64,000 nucleotides of DNA from Panorpa germanica. Lineage: Eukaryota; Arthropoda; Insecta; Mecoptera; Panorpidae. Below are positions 22,346 to 34,204 of this stretch, one piece after another (positions within the stretch are counted from its first letter, which is position 1; each line of letters begins with the position of its first letter). The translations under genes and the position numbers were made by a program. The notes under the pieces are model-generated. The model was not told where the DNA came from. It saw only the letters and a list, made by a program, of their open reading frames with translations, and did no database searches. The stretch is from contig OY783204.1 of assembly GCA_963678705.1 (NCBI GenBank), positions 7,447,834 through 7,511,833 of the forward strand, written 5' to 3'.

Positions 22346-22509
22346 TATTTACATCACCATTTGTTACATCTAAGTAAAAGTTCATTGAATATTCTCTATA
22401 CATGTTATATGTCAATTTTATTTTCAATTATAAACTCAATCACACATTTTGTAATGGCACTAATTATATCATATATTATATTTATTACGTTTACTGGCAT
22501 CATGGTATG
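22346..22509. other. Short AT-rich spacer, no gene seen
   Basis: No recognised feature between the retroelement debris and the first Helitron. Confidence 0.5.
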
Positions 22510-24145
22510 CTAGCAAACCCGGCGAACTCCGTTTCGCCATCAGATGGCTTTGTTTTATGTAACTTTTTGTTTGGTGATTAAAAGATGAAGAAAAATTTTT
22601 TTTTTGTTTTATATTTGAAAAAGGAAAATTTTTATTTCATTTCACAACAGTAATGAATTCATTTCGAATAGTGTTATTTAGTTGAACTTCTCTAAGTAAA
22701 TGAAAGTGAATCCGAAGTAAATACTGAATCGAAGCGTTATACGTGTCCGCAAATTATCTGTTTCATTGAAGTGCTCTTTGGTAAACCACATTTTATGTTT
22801 TTTCTTCTTCGCTGAACGACAATGTCTCGCGATTTAGTTGGATCGCCAACAATAATTGCAGCAACATCATTAACGGTGGGTGCATTGAATCTACGCACAT
22901 GTTCACCTGTTGGGGTACAATCCGCTCTTATGACAAATTTGTGCGTATCCGATGGCATTCGTTCCAATGCTGTTTTGAACATATTAACCACAGCATTATT
23001 AGCGTAAAAAAATGCTTGCAACTGTTCAATAATTCGTCTCTTTAACTGTTGTGTTCCCTGTATATTGCACCGCACATTCAGCTGATCCACCATCGACGAA
23101 ATAAAATATATTTGCAGAAATTAATGCGGTTCATCTGGTGTTGGCACCATTGAACCATGCAAATGATATATTTGTTCTTGTATCTGTAGTTGCAAACAAT
23201 CATTTGTTGAAGAATACGGTGTAACTTCTGATCGTGTGATGGTGTAGTGTGTGGTGTATATGTAGTTGTTATGTGTTGCAATTCATTGTGTTGGTGTGAG
23301 TGATTGGTTATGTGTAATGTATCTTTTACCTTGCAAGTCGGCATGAAGCCGCCTTCTCGAATGATATTAGCTCCAAAGGAAGTCATGCGAAAGCAGTTAT
23401 TGTATTCAAGGATGTGTTGAAGAAAATGGCTGGAATCGGGATCACTTCCATCGAACAATGGTTTCAGTGGCTGTGGTGGTGTAAGTAATGGATCCAGTTT
23501 AACTTTTCCACTTGCGCAGCACAATCCAGTTGTTGTGAATATATATTTGTGAATACACTTGTTGCTGGCTTGCATGTCTTGTGCGGCGGCCGATGTTCGC
23601 ACGTCGTCCTCTAGGCATTTTGGACTATGGACAGAGTGGTGAATGTAACTTGAAATGCACGATCCACATAATTTACACAGTTCAACTTACCACCTTAAAG
23701 ACAAATGCCTGCTATTGAAATTGAATAAAAATTTGCAAAATACACGTGATTGATTTGATGGTATCCAATTAAAATGTTAGGAAACGAATAACTTATTTTT
23801 TTAACTTTTTTTTCACAATTCCACAGTGAACACAATACCGGTTTGTCACATGAAATTAACTGAGCAGAGAACAATGAGTAGCTGTCAAACAATATATCAC
23901 GCACCGGCGCCATCTACTTAAAATATTGGTTTGTATCTATGCTATGTATCAGAGATGGCGCTGTATGTGAAAAAAGATTTTCCCGCTTTTCTGTTGAAAT
24001 TTTTTCTGAATTCCTGAATTTTCTTTGCTATAAACCTTACGGAGCCCGAGACCTTTCCAACGAATGCATAACCGTGGAAATCGGTTCGTGCGTTCTGGAG
24101 TTATAACGTCAGGAAGGAAAACCCGACTTATTTTTAAATAGTAGA
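22510..24145 (-). mobile_element. Helitron deletion derivative 1
   Basis: Minus-strand orientation. The 5' end TCTACTATTTAAAAATAAG lies at 24145 and the 3' end at 22510, where the hairpin GGCGAA-acggag-TTCGCC is followed by GGGTTTG and CTAG. The terminal regions (about 280 bp at the 3' end, 430 bp at the 5' end) are shared with the copy at 24261-26078, but the interiors differ: this copy keeps fragments of the N-terminal Helitron protein. The 3' flank is C rather than the usual T, a possible later mutation. Confidence 0.75.
22737..23602 (-). pseudogene. Helitron replicase N-terminal fragments
   Basis: Read on the minus strand, 23602-23078 ends with sequence typical of the region before the Helitron Rep domain (CCASGKVKLDPLLTPPQPLK, DGSDPDSSHFLQHI, CFRMTSFGAN). 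The overlapping frame 23093-22737 continues with Helitron_like_N signatures (RRFNAPTVNDVAAIIVGDPT, RDIVVQRR). Rep HUH motifs and the helicase are absent, so this is a fragment and cannot catalyse rolling-circle transposition. The two pieces are joined by a frame change near 23085. Confidence 0.7.
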
Positions 24146-24260
24146 TGTGGGTTGAAAATAAACCTATCCTGGTTGACGATTCCAAGTGTGGGTCTACCTT
24201 ACACCTTAGTGGGTGTTAGCTAGATTACCAGCTGTGGTTTTTAGCAGTTTTTATGTTACA

Positions 24261-26078
24261 CTAGCAAACCCGGCGAACTCCGTTTCGCCATCAGATGGCT
24301 TCGTTTTATGTAATATTTCGTTTGGTGATTTTTTTTTTGTTTTATATTTGAAAAGGAAAAATTTTATTTCATTTCACAACAGTAATGAATTCATTTCGAT
24401 TAGTGTTATTCAGTTGAACTTCTCTAAGTAAATGAAAGTGAATCCAAAGTAAATACTGAATCGAAGCGTTATACGTGTCCGCAAATTATCCGTTTCATTG
24501 AAGTGCTCTTTGGTAAACCACATTTTTTGTTTTTTGATCTGACGTTAACACAAACAAAGCGGATGGTTTCCCAACTCGTGAACACGCAACGTATAACTGC
24601 CCATGTGAAAAACAATGATTTTCTAAATTTATCCCGCAAGCACTAAGCGATTGGCCTTGCGACTTGTTAATTGTCATTGCGAACGCAAGGCGAACTGGAA
24701 ATTGCAATCGTTTGAAGTCAAACGGATGATCAGTCGGAATCATTGGTATTCTAAGAATACATACATTTTCACCTGCGTACTTTCCGTTAATAATGGTTGC
24801 CTCAATCAAATTCGGCATAAGTCTTTTTATCGAAAGTCGAGTACCGTTGCAAAGTCGCGGTGGATTCAAATTACGCAATATCATAATAACTGTACCAACT
24901 TTGAGTTGCAAGTTATGTGGTGGAAATCCTGGTAACTCCAGAGAGTTCAAAAACTCCGTTGGATAATTTACTACATCATCGGGATTTGTTATGGAATCAA
25001 CGGATTTGTATGTCACCAAATCGCCAGCAATTTTTGATTGAATGGTGAAATTCAGTGCGTGTACATCATTATTCTTTGCAGCAAGAATTGCTCGTTGACT
25101 TAACCAAGCATAATTCTGATAATTCTTACTAATGTTTGGGAAAACATTTTCAATAAGAGCTAATTGAGAGTCTACAAATCGGCAAAAGTCGTTGGTAAGA
25201 GTAATTAATCCAGATGTCGCATCAACTGGGACTTTTCCATTTCCAACAGCTAACAATTGTTTGGAAAATTGTGCAGCACTTTGATCATTTTGAAGTTGAA
25301 CTCTCATATTAGTGGTTAGCGATAATGTTTTTACGTTATTCCATAAAGGTGATGCCTTTAGGCAAGCATTCAATTCATCTGCAGGCGTTTCACGGGGAAT
25401 TACTGGCAACGTCTGCCTGAAATCGCCTGCCAACAATATCATCAAGCCGCCAAAGATGTTGTTATTTCGCCGAAGATCCTTCAGTGTGAAATTAAGTGCT
25501 TCAAGTGATTTCTTATGTGCCATTGTGCACTCATCCCAAAGAATGAGGTTGCATTGCATCAACAATTTTCCCATTGCTCTGGCTCGGGAAATATTGCATG
25601 TTGGAGTATCAATTGTGTTTAAATTGAGTGGCAACTTAAGCGCAGAATGTGCAGTGAGTAAAAATTTGCACAATACACGTGATTGATTTGATGGTTTCCA
25701 ATTGAAATGTTAGCAAACGAATAACTTATTTTTTTAACTTTTTTTTCACAATTTCACAGTGAACACAATACCGGTTTGTCACATGAAATTAACTGAGCAG
25801 AGAACAATGAGTAGCTGTCAAACAATGTATCACGCACCGGCGCCATCTACTTAAAATATTGGTTTGTATCTATGCTATGTATCAGAGATGGCGCTGTATG
25901 TGAAAAAAGATTTTCCCGCTTTTCTGTTGAAATTTTTCCTGAATTTCTGAATTTTCTTTGCTATAAACCTCACGGAGCCCGAGACCTTTCCAACGAATGC
26001 AAAACCGTGGAAATCGGTTCGTGCGTTCTGGAGTTATAACGTCAGGAAGGAAAACACGACTTATTTTTATATAGTAGA
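24261..26078 (-). mobile_element. Helitron deletion derivative 2
   Basis: Minus-strand element with 5' TCTACTATATAAAAATAAG at 26078 and the same 3' hairpin and CTAG at 24261. It is flanked by A and T in the canonical manner (A|TC...CTAG|T). Ends are shared with the Helitron at 22510-24145. The interior encodes the C-terminal helicase part, the complement of what the first copy kept. Confidence 0.8.
24495..25673 (-). pseudogene. Helitron Pif1-like helicase, C-terminal 392 residues
   Basis: An open frame of 392 codons contains helicase motif II (ILWDECTMAHK), motif III-like (LLAGDFRQTLPV), the linker VGTVIMILRNLNPPRLCNGT, and motifs V/VI (AFAMTINKSQGQSL, LYVACSRVG). Motif I (the Walker A GTGKT-type loop) and everything N-terminal are missing. 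The frame starts just before motif Ia-like sequence, so the protein cannot bind ATP normally. The frame is long and unbroken, so the deletion is recent. Confidence 0.8.
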
Positions 26079-26600
26079 TAAATCCTGAGTTCAGCCCCCA
26101 TTTACAATATAGTTTATTAAAGAATAGTTAACACATAATTTTTGTTTAATAATAGTTCATTTAATTATTTCTCAAAAAAAAACAATTATATTACAAAAAT
26201 GTTAATATATCAAAAATAGTTTACAATACAAATATCACTAGATTATATGCAATGCTTAGGTTTGAAGACCTTTCAATGATTGCATATCATAAAGTAATGC
26301 GTAGTATAAATAGTACATAGTTTTCATTCGCAACGTTTTATAATAACAAACACAACCTAGCATTTAACACTACACTTTTATGCACAAACTACACTATTTA
26401 CGTCTAAACAATAACTAATATTACAACTAGAAATATAGTTTAACTGAATATATTTCTCAATGCTATTAACAACTAGTAAATACAACATTTCCTGAATTTT
26501 ACCAATGACCGCCATACAAACTGTGTATGTCTACGACTATCAGCCACTTTAACAATCATCTGCGCGCTAACCATGCATCGTAAATATCATAGTAAGTTAG

Positions 26601-27074
26601 AGGGGTCCACAAAATCAGAAACGTTTGATAAATTTAAGAATTTTTACGTCTTAGTTACTAACAAGTTCGGGTGGAAGATAAACACGATTAATGGTGGTGA
26701 TCTAAGAGGTGTTGAATATATGAGTAATGCATTTGTAAGCTTGTTAGAAAAAATGGTATGCAGTATCGAACTGCACAAAAAGCCCACAACAAAATAGTAT
26801 AGCTAAGACGAAAAATAGAACTCTAATTGAGATGTCAATATATTGATAATAGGAACAGAAAATGTTGGGGTGAAGCAGTCACTATGTCAAAGTTTGTTTA
26901 AAACCGATTACCAGCTAAGGGTTTATCAAAGACGCCATAAGAGCTATTGAATGGAACTACGCCAAATACTCAACATTCATGCAATTTGGAGCAGAATATT
27001 TAGTCAAAGTAACAAATGATTTGCAAAGAAAATTGGATAAAAAAGGAATAACAAGACTATTAGTCAGATATGAC
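26601..27074. other. Unassigned stretch with a 75-residue ORF
   Basis: An ORF at 26573-26797 (+) begins in the LTR remnant and reads SETFDKFKNFYVLVTNKFGW..., which I do not recognise. Downstream frames are full of stops. This may be debris of the internal region of the retrotransposon that owns the upstream LTR. Confidence 0.3.
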
Positions 27075-27386
27075 TGTTCCGTCTTATATAGCAATACTCA
27101 TCGGTTCTGTAATTTTAGTTTGTTGTAGAAAGGTCATTTCATTGTAATATTTATATCATTCTTAGTCTAAGGCTTGTGCTAGTAACATTGTACTTGTGTT
27201 TATTTTAATTTTTAACTATTAACTTTAACTATTATATTCGACGAACAAAAACATTCCTTCATTGCATAGTTGCTTGTAGTTCTGAATAAATTAATTTTAA
27301 ACGAAATAACATTCACGTGGTTTTCTTAACATAATTTCGGCAACAGCATCATACAATATCGCACAAAAATAATCGCGGTTCAAACA
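27075..27386 (+). repeat. BEL-A 5' LTR (312 bp)
   Basis: It starts TGTTCCGTC and ends TTCAAACA. It matches the 3' LTR closely except for a 17-bp block present only in the right copy (ATTCAGATTCTATTG region, about 33653) and scattered substitutions. It is immediately followed by TTGGTCCTTCG, a primer-binding-like sequence also seen after the BEL-C LTR. Confidence 0.8.
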
Positions 27387-27524
27387 TTGGTCCTTCGATA
27401 GCCAGATAGTAAACAGTAAACCATAATAGTCAGTTCATTTGTGTTATCTGTAATTGCGCAGTCATTATCATTTTAAATCACAAGTGTTTGTTTTCGTGAG
27501 CAATAATCAGTAGTAGAAATATCT

Positions 27525-30500
27525 CTATCATTCGCCACCAATCATCGTTGGCATTATACAACTGCGCTAAATCATTGCGTATCCAGTCTATTATTCGCCA
27601 CCAATCAGCGTGGGCATTATCTACAAGCGCTGGATCATTACGTATCCAGTCTATCATTCGCCACTAATCAGCGTGGGCATTATCTACAAGCGGTGGATCA
27701 TTACGTATCCAGTCTATTATTCGCCAATAATTAGCGTAAGCATTATCTACAAGCGCTGGATCATTGCGTATCCAGTATATTATTCGCCACCAATCAGCGT
27801 GGGCATTATCTACAAGCGCTGGATCATTGCGTATCCAGTATATTATTCGCCACCAATCAGCGTGGGCATTATCTACAAGCGCTGGATCATTACGTATCCA
27901 GTCTATCATTCGCCACTAATCAGCGTGGGCATTATCTACAAGCGCTGGATCATTACGTATCCAGTATATTATTCGCCAATAATTAGCGTAAGCATTATCT
28001 ACAAGCGCTGGATCATTGCGTATCCAGTATACTATTCGCCATAAATCAGCGTGGGCATTATCTACAAGCGCTGGATCATTGCGTATCCAGTATATTATTC
28101 GCCACCAATCAGCGTGGGCATTATCTACAAGCGCTGGATCATTACGTATCCAGTCTATCATTCGCCAATAATGAGCGTGGGCATTATCTACAAGCGCTGG
28201 ATCATTGCGTATCCAGTATATTATTCGCCACCAATCAGCGTGGGCATTATCTACAAGCGCTGTATCATTACGTATCCAGTCTATCATTCGCCACTAATCA
28301 GCGTGGGCATTATCTACAAGCGCTGGATCATTACGTATCCAGTCTATCATTCTCCAATAATGAGCGTGGGCATTATCTACAAGCGCTGGATCATTGCGTA
28401 TCCAGTATATTATTCGCCACCAATCAGCGTGGGCATTATCTACAAGCGCTGTATCATTACGTATCCAGTCTATCATTCGCCACTAATCAGCGTGGGCATT
28501 ATCTACAAGCGCTGGATCAATACGTATCCAGTCTATTATTCGCCAATAATTAGCGTAAGCATTATCTACAAGCGCTGGATCATTGCGTATCCAGTATATT
28601 ATTCGCCACTAATCAGCGTGGGCATTATCTACAAGCGCTGGATCATTGCGTATCCAGTATATTATTCGCCACCAATCAGCGTGGGCATTATCTACAAGTG
28701 CTGGATAATTGCGTATCCAGTCTATTATTCGCCACCAATCAGCGTGGGCATTATCTACAAGCGCTGGATCATTACGTATCCAGTCTATCATTCGCCACCA
28801 ATCAGCGTGGGCATTATCTACAAGCGCTGGATCATTACGTATCCAGTCTATTATTCGCCACTAATTAGCGTAAGCATTATCTACAAGCGCTGGATCATTG
28901 CGTATCCAGTATATTATTCGCCACCAATCAGCGTGGGCATTATCTACAAACGCTGTATCATTACGTATCCAGTTTTTTATTTGCCATCAATCGGCATTAG
29001 CATAATCTACAAAGCGTTGGAACATTACGTATCCAGTCTATTATTCGCCACCAACCAGCGTGGGCATTATCTACAAGCGCTGGATCATTACGTATCCAGT
29101 CTATTATTCGCCACCAATCAGCGTGGGCATTATCTACAAGCGCTGGATCATTACGTATCCAGTCTATTATTTGCCATCAATCAGCGTAGGCATTATCTAC
29201 AAACGCTGTATCATTACGTATCCAGTCTATTATTCGCCACCAATCAGCGTGGGCATTATTTACAAGCGCTAGATCATTACGTATCTAGTCTATTGTTCGT
29301 TACCAATCAGCGTGGACATTATCTACAAGCGCGGTATCATTACGTATCCAGTTAATTATTTGCCATCAATCGGCATTAGCATAATCTACAAAGCGTTGGA
29401 ACATTACGTATCCAGTCTATTATTTGCCACCAACCAGCGTGGGCATTATCTACAAGCGCTGGATCATTGCGTATCCAGTCTATTATTCGCCACCAATCAG
29501 CGTGGGCATTATCTACAAGCGCTGGATCATTACGTATCCAGTCTATTATTTGCCATCAATCAGCGTAGGCATTATCTACAAACGCTGTATCATTACGTAT
29601 CCAGTCTATTATTCGCCACCAACCAGCGTGGGCATTATCTACAAGCGCTGGATCATTACATATTAAGTCTATTATTCGTTACCAATCGGCATTAGCATAA
29701 TCTACAAAGCGTTGGATCATTACGTATCCAGTCTATTATTCGCCACCAATCAGCGTGGGCAATATCTACAAGCGCTGGATCATTACGTATCCAGTCTATT
29801 ATTCGTTACCAATCAGCGTGGGCATTATCTACAAGCGCTGTATCATTACGTATCCAGTTTATTATTTGCCATCAATCGGCATTAGCATAATCTACAAAGC
29901 GTTGGAACATTACGTATCCAGTCTATTATTCGCCACCAATCATCGTGGGCATTATCTACAAGCGCTGGATCTTTACGTATCCAGTCTATTATTCGCCTCT
30001 TATCAGCGTGGGCATTATCTACAAGCGCTGGATCATTACGTATCCAGTCTATTATTCGCCACTAATTAGCGTAAGCATTATCTACAAGCGCTGGATCATT
30101 GCGTATCCAGTATAATATTCGCCACCAATCAGCATGGGCATTATCTACAAGCGCTGGATCATTACGTATCCAGTCTATTATTTGCCACCAATCAGCGTAG
30201 GCATTATCTACAAACGCTGTATCATTACGTATCCAGTCTATTATTTGCCATCACTCGGCATTGGCATAATCTACAAACGTTGGATCATTACGTATCCAGT
30301 CTATTATTTGTTACCAATCGGCATTAGCATAATCTACAAAGCGTTGGAACATTACGTATCCAGTCTATTATTCGCCACCAATCAGCGTGGGCATTATCTA
30401 CAAGCGCTGGGTCATTGCGTATCCAGTCTATTATTTGCCACCAATCAGCGTGGGCATTATCTACAAGCGCTGGTTCATTACGTATCCAGTCTTTTATTCG

Positions 30501-31915
30501 CCACCAATCAGCGTGGGCATTATCTACAAGCGCTGTATCATTACGTATCTAGTCTATTATTCGCCATTAATCAGGATGGGCATTATCTACAAGCGCTGGA
30601 TCATTACGTATTCAGTCTATTATTCGTTACCAATCAGCGTGGGCATTATCTACAAGCGCTGTATCATTACGTATCCAGTTTATTATTTGCCATCAATCGG
30701 CATTAGCATAATCTACAAAGCGTTGGAACATTACGTATCCAGTCTATTATTCGCCACCAATCAGCGTGGGCATTATCCACAAGCGCTGGATCATTGCGTA
30801 TCCAGTCTATTATTCGCCACCAATCAGCGTGGGCATTATTTACAAGCGCTGTATCATTACGTATCTAGTCTATTATTCGCCATTAATCAGGATGGGCATT
30901 ATCTACAAGCGCTGGATCATTACGTATTCAGTCTATTATTCGTTACCAATCAGCGTGGGCATTATCTACAAGCGCTGTATCATTACGTATCCAGTTTATT
31001 ATTTGCCATCAATCGGCATTAGCATAATCTACAAAGCGTTGGAACATTACGTATCCAGTCTATTATTCGCCACCAATCAGCGTGGGCATTATCCACAAGC
31101 GCTGGATCATTGCGTATCCAGTCTATTATTCGCCACCAATCAGCGTGGGCATTATTTACAAGCGCTGGATCATTACGTATCTAGTCTATTATTCGCCACT
31201 AATCAGCGTGGGCATTATCTACAAGCTCTGGATCATTACGTATCCAGTCTATTATTCGTTACCAATCAGCGTGGGCATTATCTACAAGCGCTGTATCATT
31301 ACGTATCCAGACTATTATTTGCAATCAATCGGTATTACCATAATCTACAAACGTTGGATCATTACGTATCCTGTCTATTATTTGCCATCAATCGGTATTA
31401 GCATAATCTACAAACGTTGAATCATTACGTATCTAGTCTATTATTCGCCATCAATCGGCATTGGCATAATCTACAAAGCGTTGGAACATTATGTATCCAG
31501 TCTATTATTCGCCATCAATCGGCATAATCTATAAAGCGTTTTAACATTATGTATCCAGTCTATTATTCGCCAGCAATCGGCATGGCATAATCTAGAAGCG
31601 CTAGGATCATTACGTATCCAGTCTATTATTCGCCATCAATCGGCATTGGCATAATCTACAAAGCGTTGGAACATTATGTATGCAGTCTATTATTCGCCAT
31701 CAATCGGCATTGGCATAATCTACAAAGCGTTTTAACATTACGTATCCAGTCTATTATTCGCCATTAATCGGCATTGGCATAATCTACAAAGCGTTGGAAC
31801 ATTACTTATCTAGTCTATTATTCTCCAACAATTGGCATGGCATAATCTAGAAGCGCTGGGATCGTTTCGTATCCAGCCTACTACTCGCCATCATTAAGCA
31901 TTGGCAACATTTGAA
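27525..31915 (+). repeat. 63-bp minisatellite array, about 70 copies
   Basis: Unit example: ATTATCTACAAGCGCTGGAT-CATTACGTATCCAGTCTATT-ATTCGCCACCAATCAGCGTG-GGC. Because the unit is a multiple of three and lacks stops, long ORFs open in two forward frames and one reverse frame (for example 28051-29355 +, 27610-28044 +, 27916-28287 -). I regard these as by-products of the repeat, although the array lies in the leader before Gag. A variant unit with CATAATCTACAAAGCGTTGGAAC is 64 bp and shifts the forward frame; it recurs from about 28979. The last copies (31430-31915) are more diverged. Confidence 0.9.
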
Positions 31916-32138
31916 CTACTATTTATCTTGTGACAAGCAATACATCGATCATGGTCAAGTAAGTCAGTTGATTCACCAATAATCCTTGTCGCTCATTCAA
32001 TTCCTAACAATCAATCCTCTTATATACCAATTCACAATTAAATTATACTAGCATTTATTCTGTACGTTTTCAAACCGAGCTCCATCTTCATACTCAAATT
32101 TCCTCAGTAATTATTCGGAAGAGCATGGTTGTGTTGAT

Positions 32139-32642
32139 TTGTTAGAATATAGGTACGAACATATAAAACAAACGCGTGAAACATTCTTAACCTATCAAGA
32201 GGAGCTAGAATTATTGGTAACAGATTCAGAGGGAGTTGTTCCAGAAGAACAATATCAATATAGAGATGAGTTCGAATATCAGTATATAAAGGCATGCGCT
32301 AAGACCATCATCATTTTAGAGTCGCGAGAAAATAATTTTCCCAAATCATCGGGTTATAGGGCATCAACTGCAAATAGTATTGGGGAAACATCGGTATCAT
32401 TCGCTTACAATTTTGGGCTAGAATCGTCGGGCCACACTCCTCAAACTCAACATAATAGGGATCAAATAAATAGTTCACTATCCGTGCAAAATAATAAATT
32501 AACTGGGCACATTGATACACCTACATCACCGGCAAATAACCACAACTTACAGACTCGCGTACCCGTCGATACCTTATTAGCTACTACCATAGTGGATCTT
32601 ACAGAAAGTCATATCAAGGTTGCTTTAGACGTTGGCTCTTAG
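32139..32642 (+). pseudogene. BEL-A Gag fragment
   Basis: The 167-codon frame begins MLEYRYEHIKQTRETFLTYQ and matches the N-terminal helical region of BEL/Pao Gag in pattern (YRxx...Y..E.L..L, then DEFEYQYIKACAKT). A Ser/Thr/Asn-rich linker follows, and it ends with DLTESHIKVALDVGS*, which may be the start of a protease-like segment. The central DUF1759-like region and zinc knuckles are missing. As written it could at most give a truncated Gag. Confidence 0.55.
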
Positions 32643-33480
32643 AATCATTCTACAACTAAAGTCACGGCTAAGGTTTTAACGTTTGACCGAACTGAAGTTC
32701 TGACCATTTCGGTCAGCGGCAATAATATAAAATTTAGCACTCCTCCTGCTATAAAATCATTAGGCAATAGACATCTATTTTTCGACAACTCACCTGAGTT
32801 TTATTTTGATGAAGAATCGCTACGGTTCAAGCGCTGCATCACGGTAGCTGAACCCAAAAATATTCCTTTACATAAGATTTGTGATACAGGCCAGAAAGCA
32901 TATGGCGCCTGTAGTTACCTACGATTTGTAGGTAAACATGATAAGGTTCGTGGTCATTTAATTTGTTCCAAGTATCGAGTAGCTCCCGTAAGCTCTATTT
33001 TTTACCGTAAAAAACGCGCTATTAATTACTAGTGACAGCTTGTCTTGCAACGTGATTCTACTCTAGGATTACATTAATTAAAAACTTATTTAGATCGCAC
33101 AAAAAATAATCGCGATAAACTAATCGCGGTTCAAACATTGATCCTTCGAGCCGAATAATTTTGTTCCTTTAACACCATACTATTTTCCTATTGGTGGTCC
33201 ACTGACAAGCTTTCCTCAAACTGATTGGACTAGCACCAGCTTCAGCTCCAGCCAGATGCCTGCTTTTCAACACATTTTTGGAAGCAGTGGTACCTTTGTC
33301 AATTAATTACGCGGTCATCTCAGCAATGGAAATCATCGAATCTGACGGTCGGCAAACTACTCTTGATTGCAAAGGACACACCTCCTCTCCTTCAATGGCT
33401 GCCAGGACGTGTAATTAAAATTCATGCAAAATATATGCTGCAACACTTAAACTGCTCCAATGGGCAATTGCATCGCAACA
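32643..33480 (+). pseudogene. BEL-A Pol remnants (RNase H region and integrase tail)
   Basis: At 32850-33000 the translation reads IPLHKICDTGQKAYGACSYL and KVRGHLICSKYRVAP. This corresponds to the BEL-type RNase H region that follows RT (usually LHIFSDAS..AYGA...). At about 33355-33410 the words LLIAKDTPPLLQWLPGRVIK match the integrase C-terminal domain. Stops and a duplicated LTR-end/primer-site scrap (33086-33156) separate them. Everything in between is deleted. Confidence 0.6.
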
Positions 33481-33534
33481 AAGGGATCCAAAAATAATAA
33501 ACTTTGAACTACAGATAGTTTAAGGCGGGCTGTA

Positions 33535-33863
33535 TGTTCCGTCCTATATAGCAATACTCATTGGTTCTATAATTTTAGTTTTTTGTAGAAAGGTCATTTC
33601 ATTGTAATATTTATATCATTCTTAGTTCAGGGCTTGTGCTAGTAACATTGTAATTCAGATTCTATTGTACTTGTGTTTATTTTAATTTTTTACTATTAAC
33701 TTTAACTATTATATTCGACAAACAAAAGCATTCTTTTATTGCATAGTTGGTTGTAGTTCTGAATAAATTAATTTTAAACGAAAAAACATTCACGTGGTTT
33801 TCTTAACATAATTTCGGCAACAGCATCATACAATATCGCACAAAAATAATTGCGGTTCAAACA
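33535..33863 (+). repeat. BEL-A 3' LTR (329 bp)
   Basis: Copy of 27075-27386. It is preceded by a short purine-rich stretch (AAGGCGGG, 33522-33529) that could be the polypurine tract. Confidence 0.8.
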
Positions 33864-33868
33864 ATAAC

Positions 33869-34157
33869 ATAATATCTATAGCATTTTGATGCTATATTCT
33901 TTCAATGGGTTAAAACGAGGTAACACACTTAATGAAGGTAGTCGCTAGAAAGCGCTGTAATCACTTTTACTAATTCTCAGCCATTTTTATTATTATTGGT
34001 AAAACAAAATCCCTCCTTAATTTCATATATATTGTATTTTTTAGTTTATATCAAACATTATATTATTTTTGATTATTCATTCATTTCCTTTATGTATTGT
34101 TATTAAATATTATTTTGATTTGCTCTTTTTATTTTATATTGAAAAGGTTTGAACTTC
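33869..34157. other. AT-rich spacer between BEL-A and BEL-C
   Basis: No gene or recognised repeat is visible in this stretch. Confidence 0.5.
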
Positions 34158-34204
34158 TGTTGCTGGTTAAATCACTGTTAATACGGCTCTCAAACCAGCA
34201 ACAG
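34157..34204. repeat. 12-bp perfect inverted repeat
   Basis: CTGTTGCTGGTT at 34157-34168 and AACCAGCAACAG at 34193-34204 are perfect complements separated by 24 bases. The left arm may be the TGTT start of the BEL-C LTR, but a structural or protein-binding role is equally possible. Confidence 0.6.

Larger units (their letters stand above)
24146..26600 (+). mobile_element. Solo LTR (family shared with 39353-40142), interrupted by a Helitron
   Basis: 24146-24260 begins TGTGGGTTGAAAATAAACC. This matches the start of the LTR at 39353, which begins TGTGGTATGAAAATAAAAC. After the Helitron (24261-26078) the match resumes at about 26079 (GTTCAGCCCCCATTTACAATATAG) and continues to about 26600. So the Helitron inserted inside this LTR. 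The right end (CCACA expected) is lost or diverged. Helitron 1 ends exactly at the LTR's first base. Confidence 0.6.
27075..33863 (+). mobile_element. BEL/Pao-type LTR element BEL-A, deletion derivative with giant minisatellite leader
   Basis: Direct repeats TGTTCCGTC...TTCAAACA (27075-27386 and 33535-33863) are the LTRs. The flanks ATGAC (27070-27074) and ATAAC (33864-33868) could be a 5-bp duplication with one mismatch. The primer-binding region TTGGTCCTTCGATAGCC follows the left LTR. The interior contains about 4.4 kb of 63-bp tandem repeats, a partial Gag, and a fused scrap of Pol with the RNase H region and integrase tail. Protease, most of RT and the integrase core are gone, so it is non-autonomous. 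Confidence 0.8.

Noticed and set aside
28051-29355. A 434-residue ORF and several others in the 63-bp array as real protein genes
   Set aside because: The unit is a multiple of three without stops, so ORFs open on both strands automatically; frames switch at 64-bp variant units. Not counted as genes without expression evidence.
27525-31915. CRISPR-like array
   Set aside because: Units are contiguous with no unique spacers, in a eukaryotic retrotransposon.
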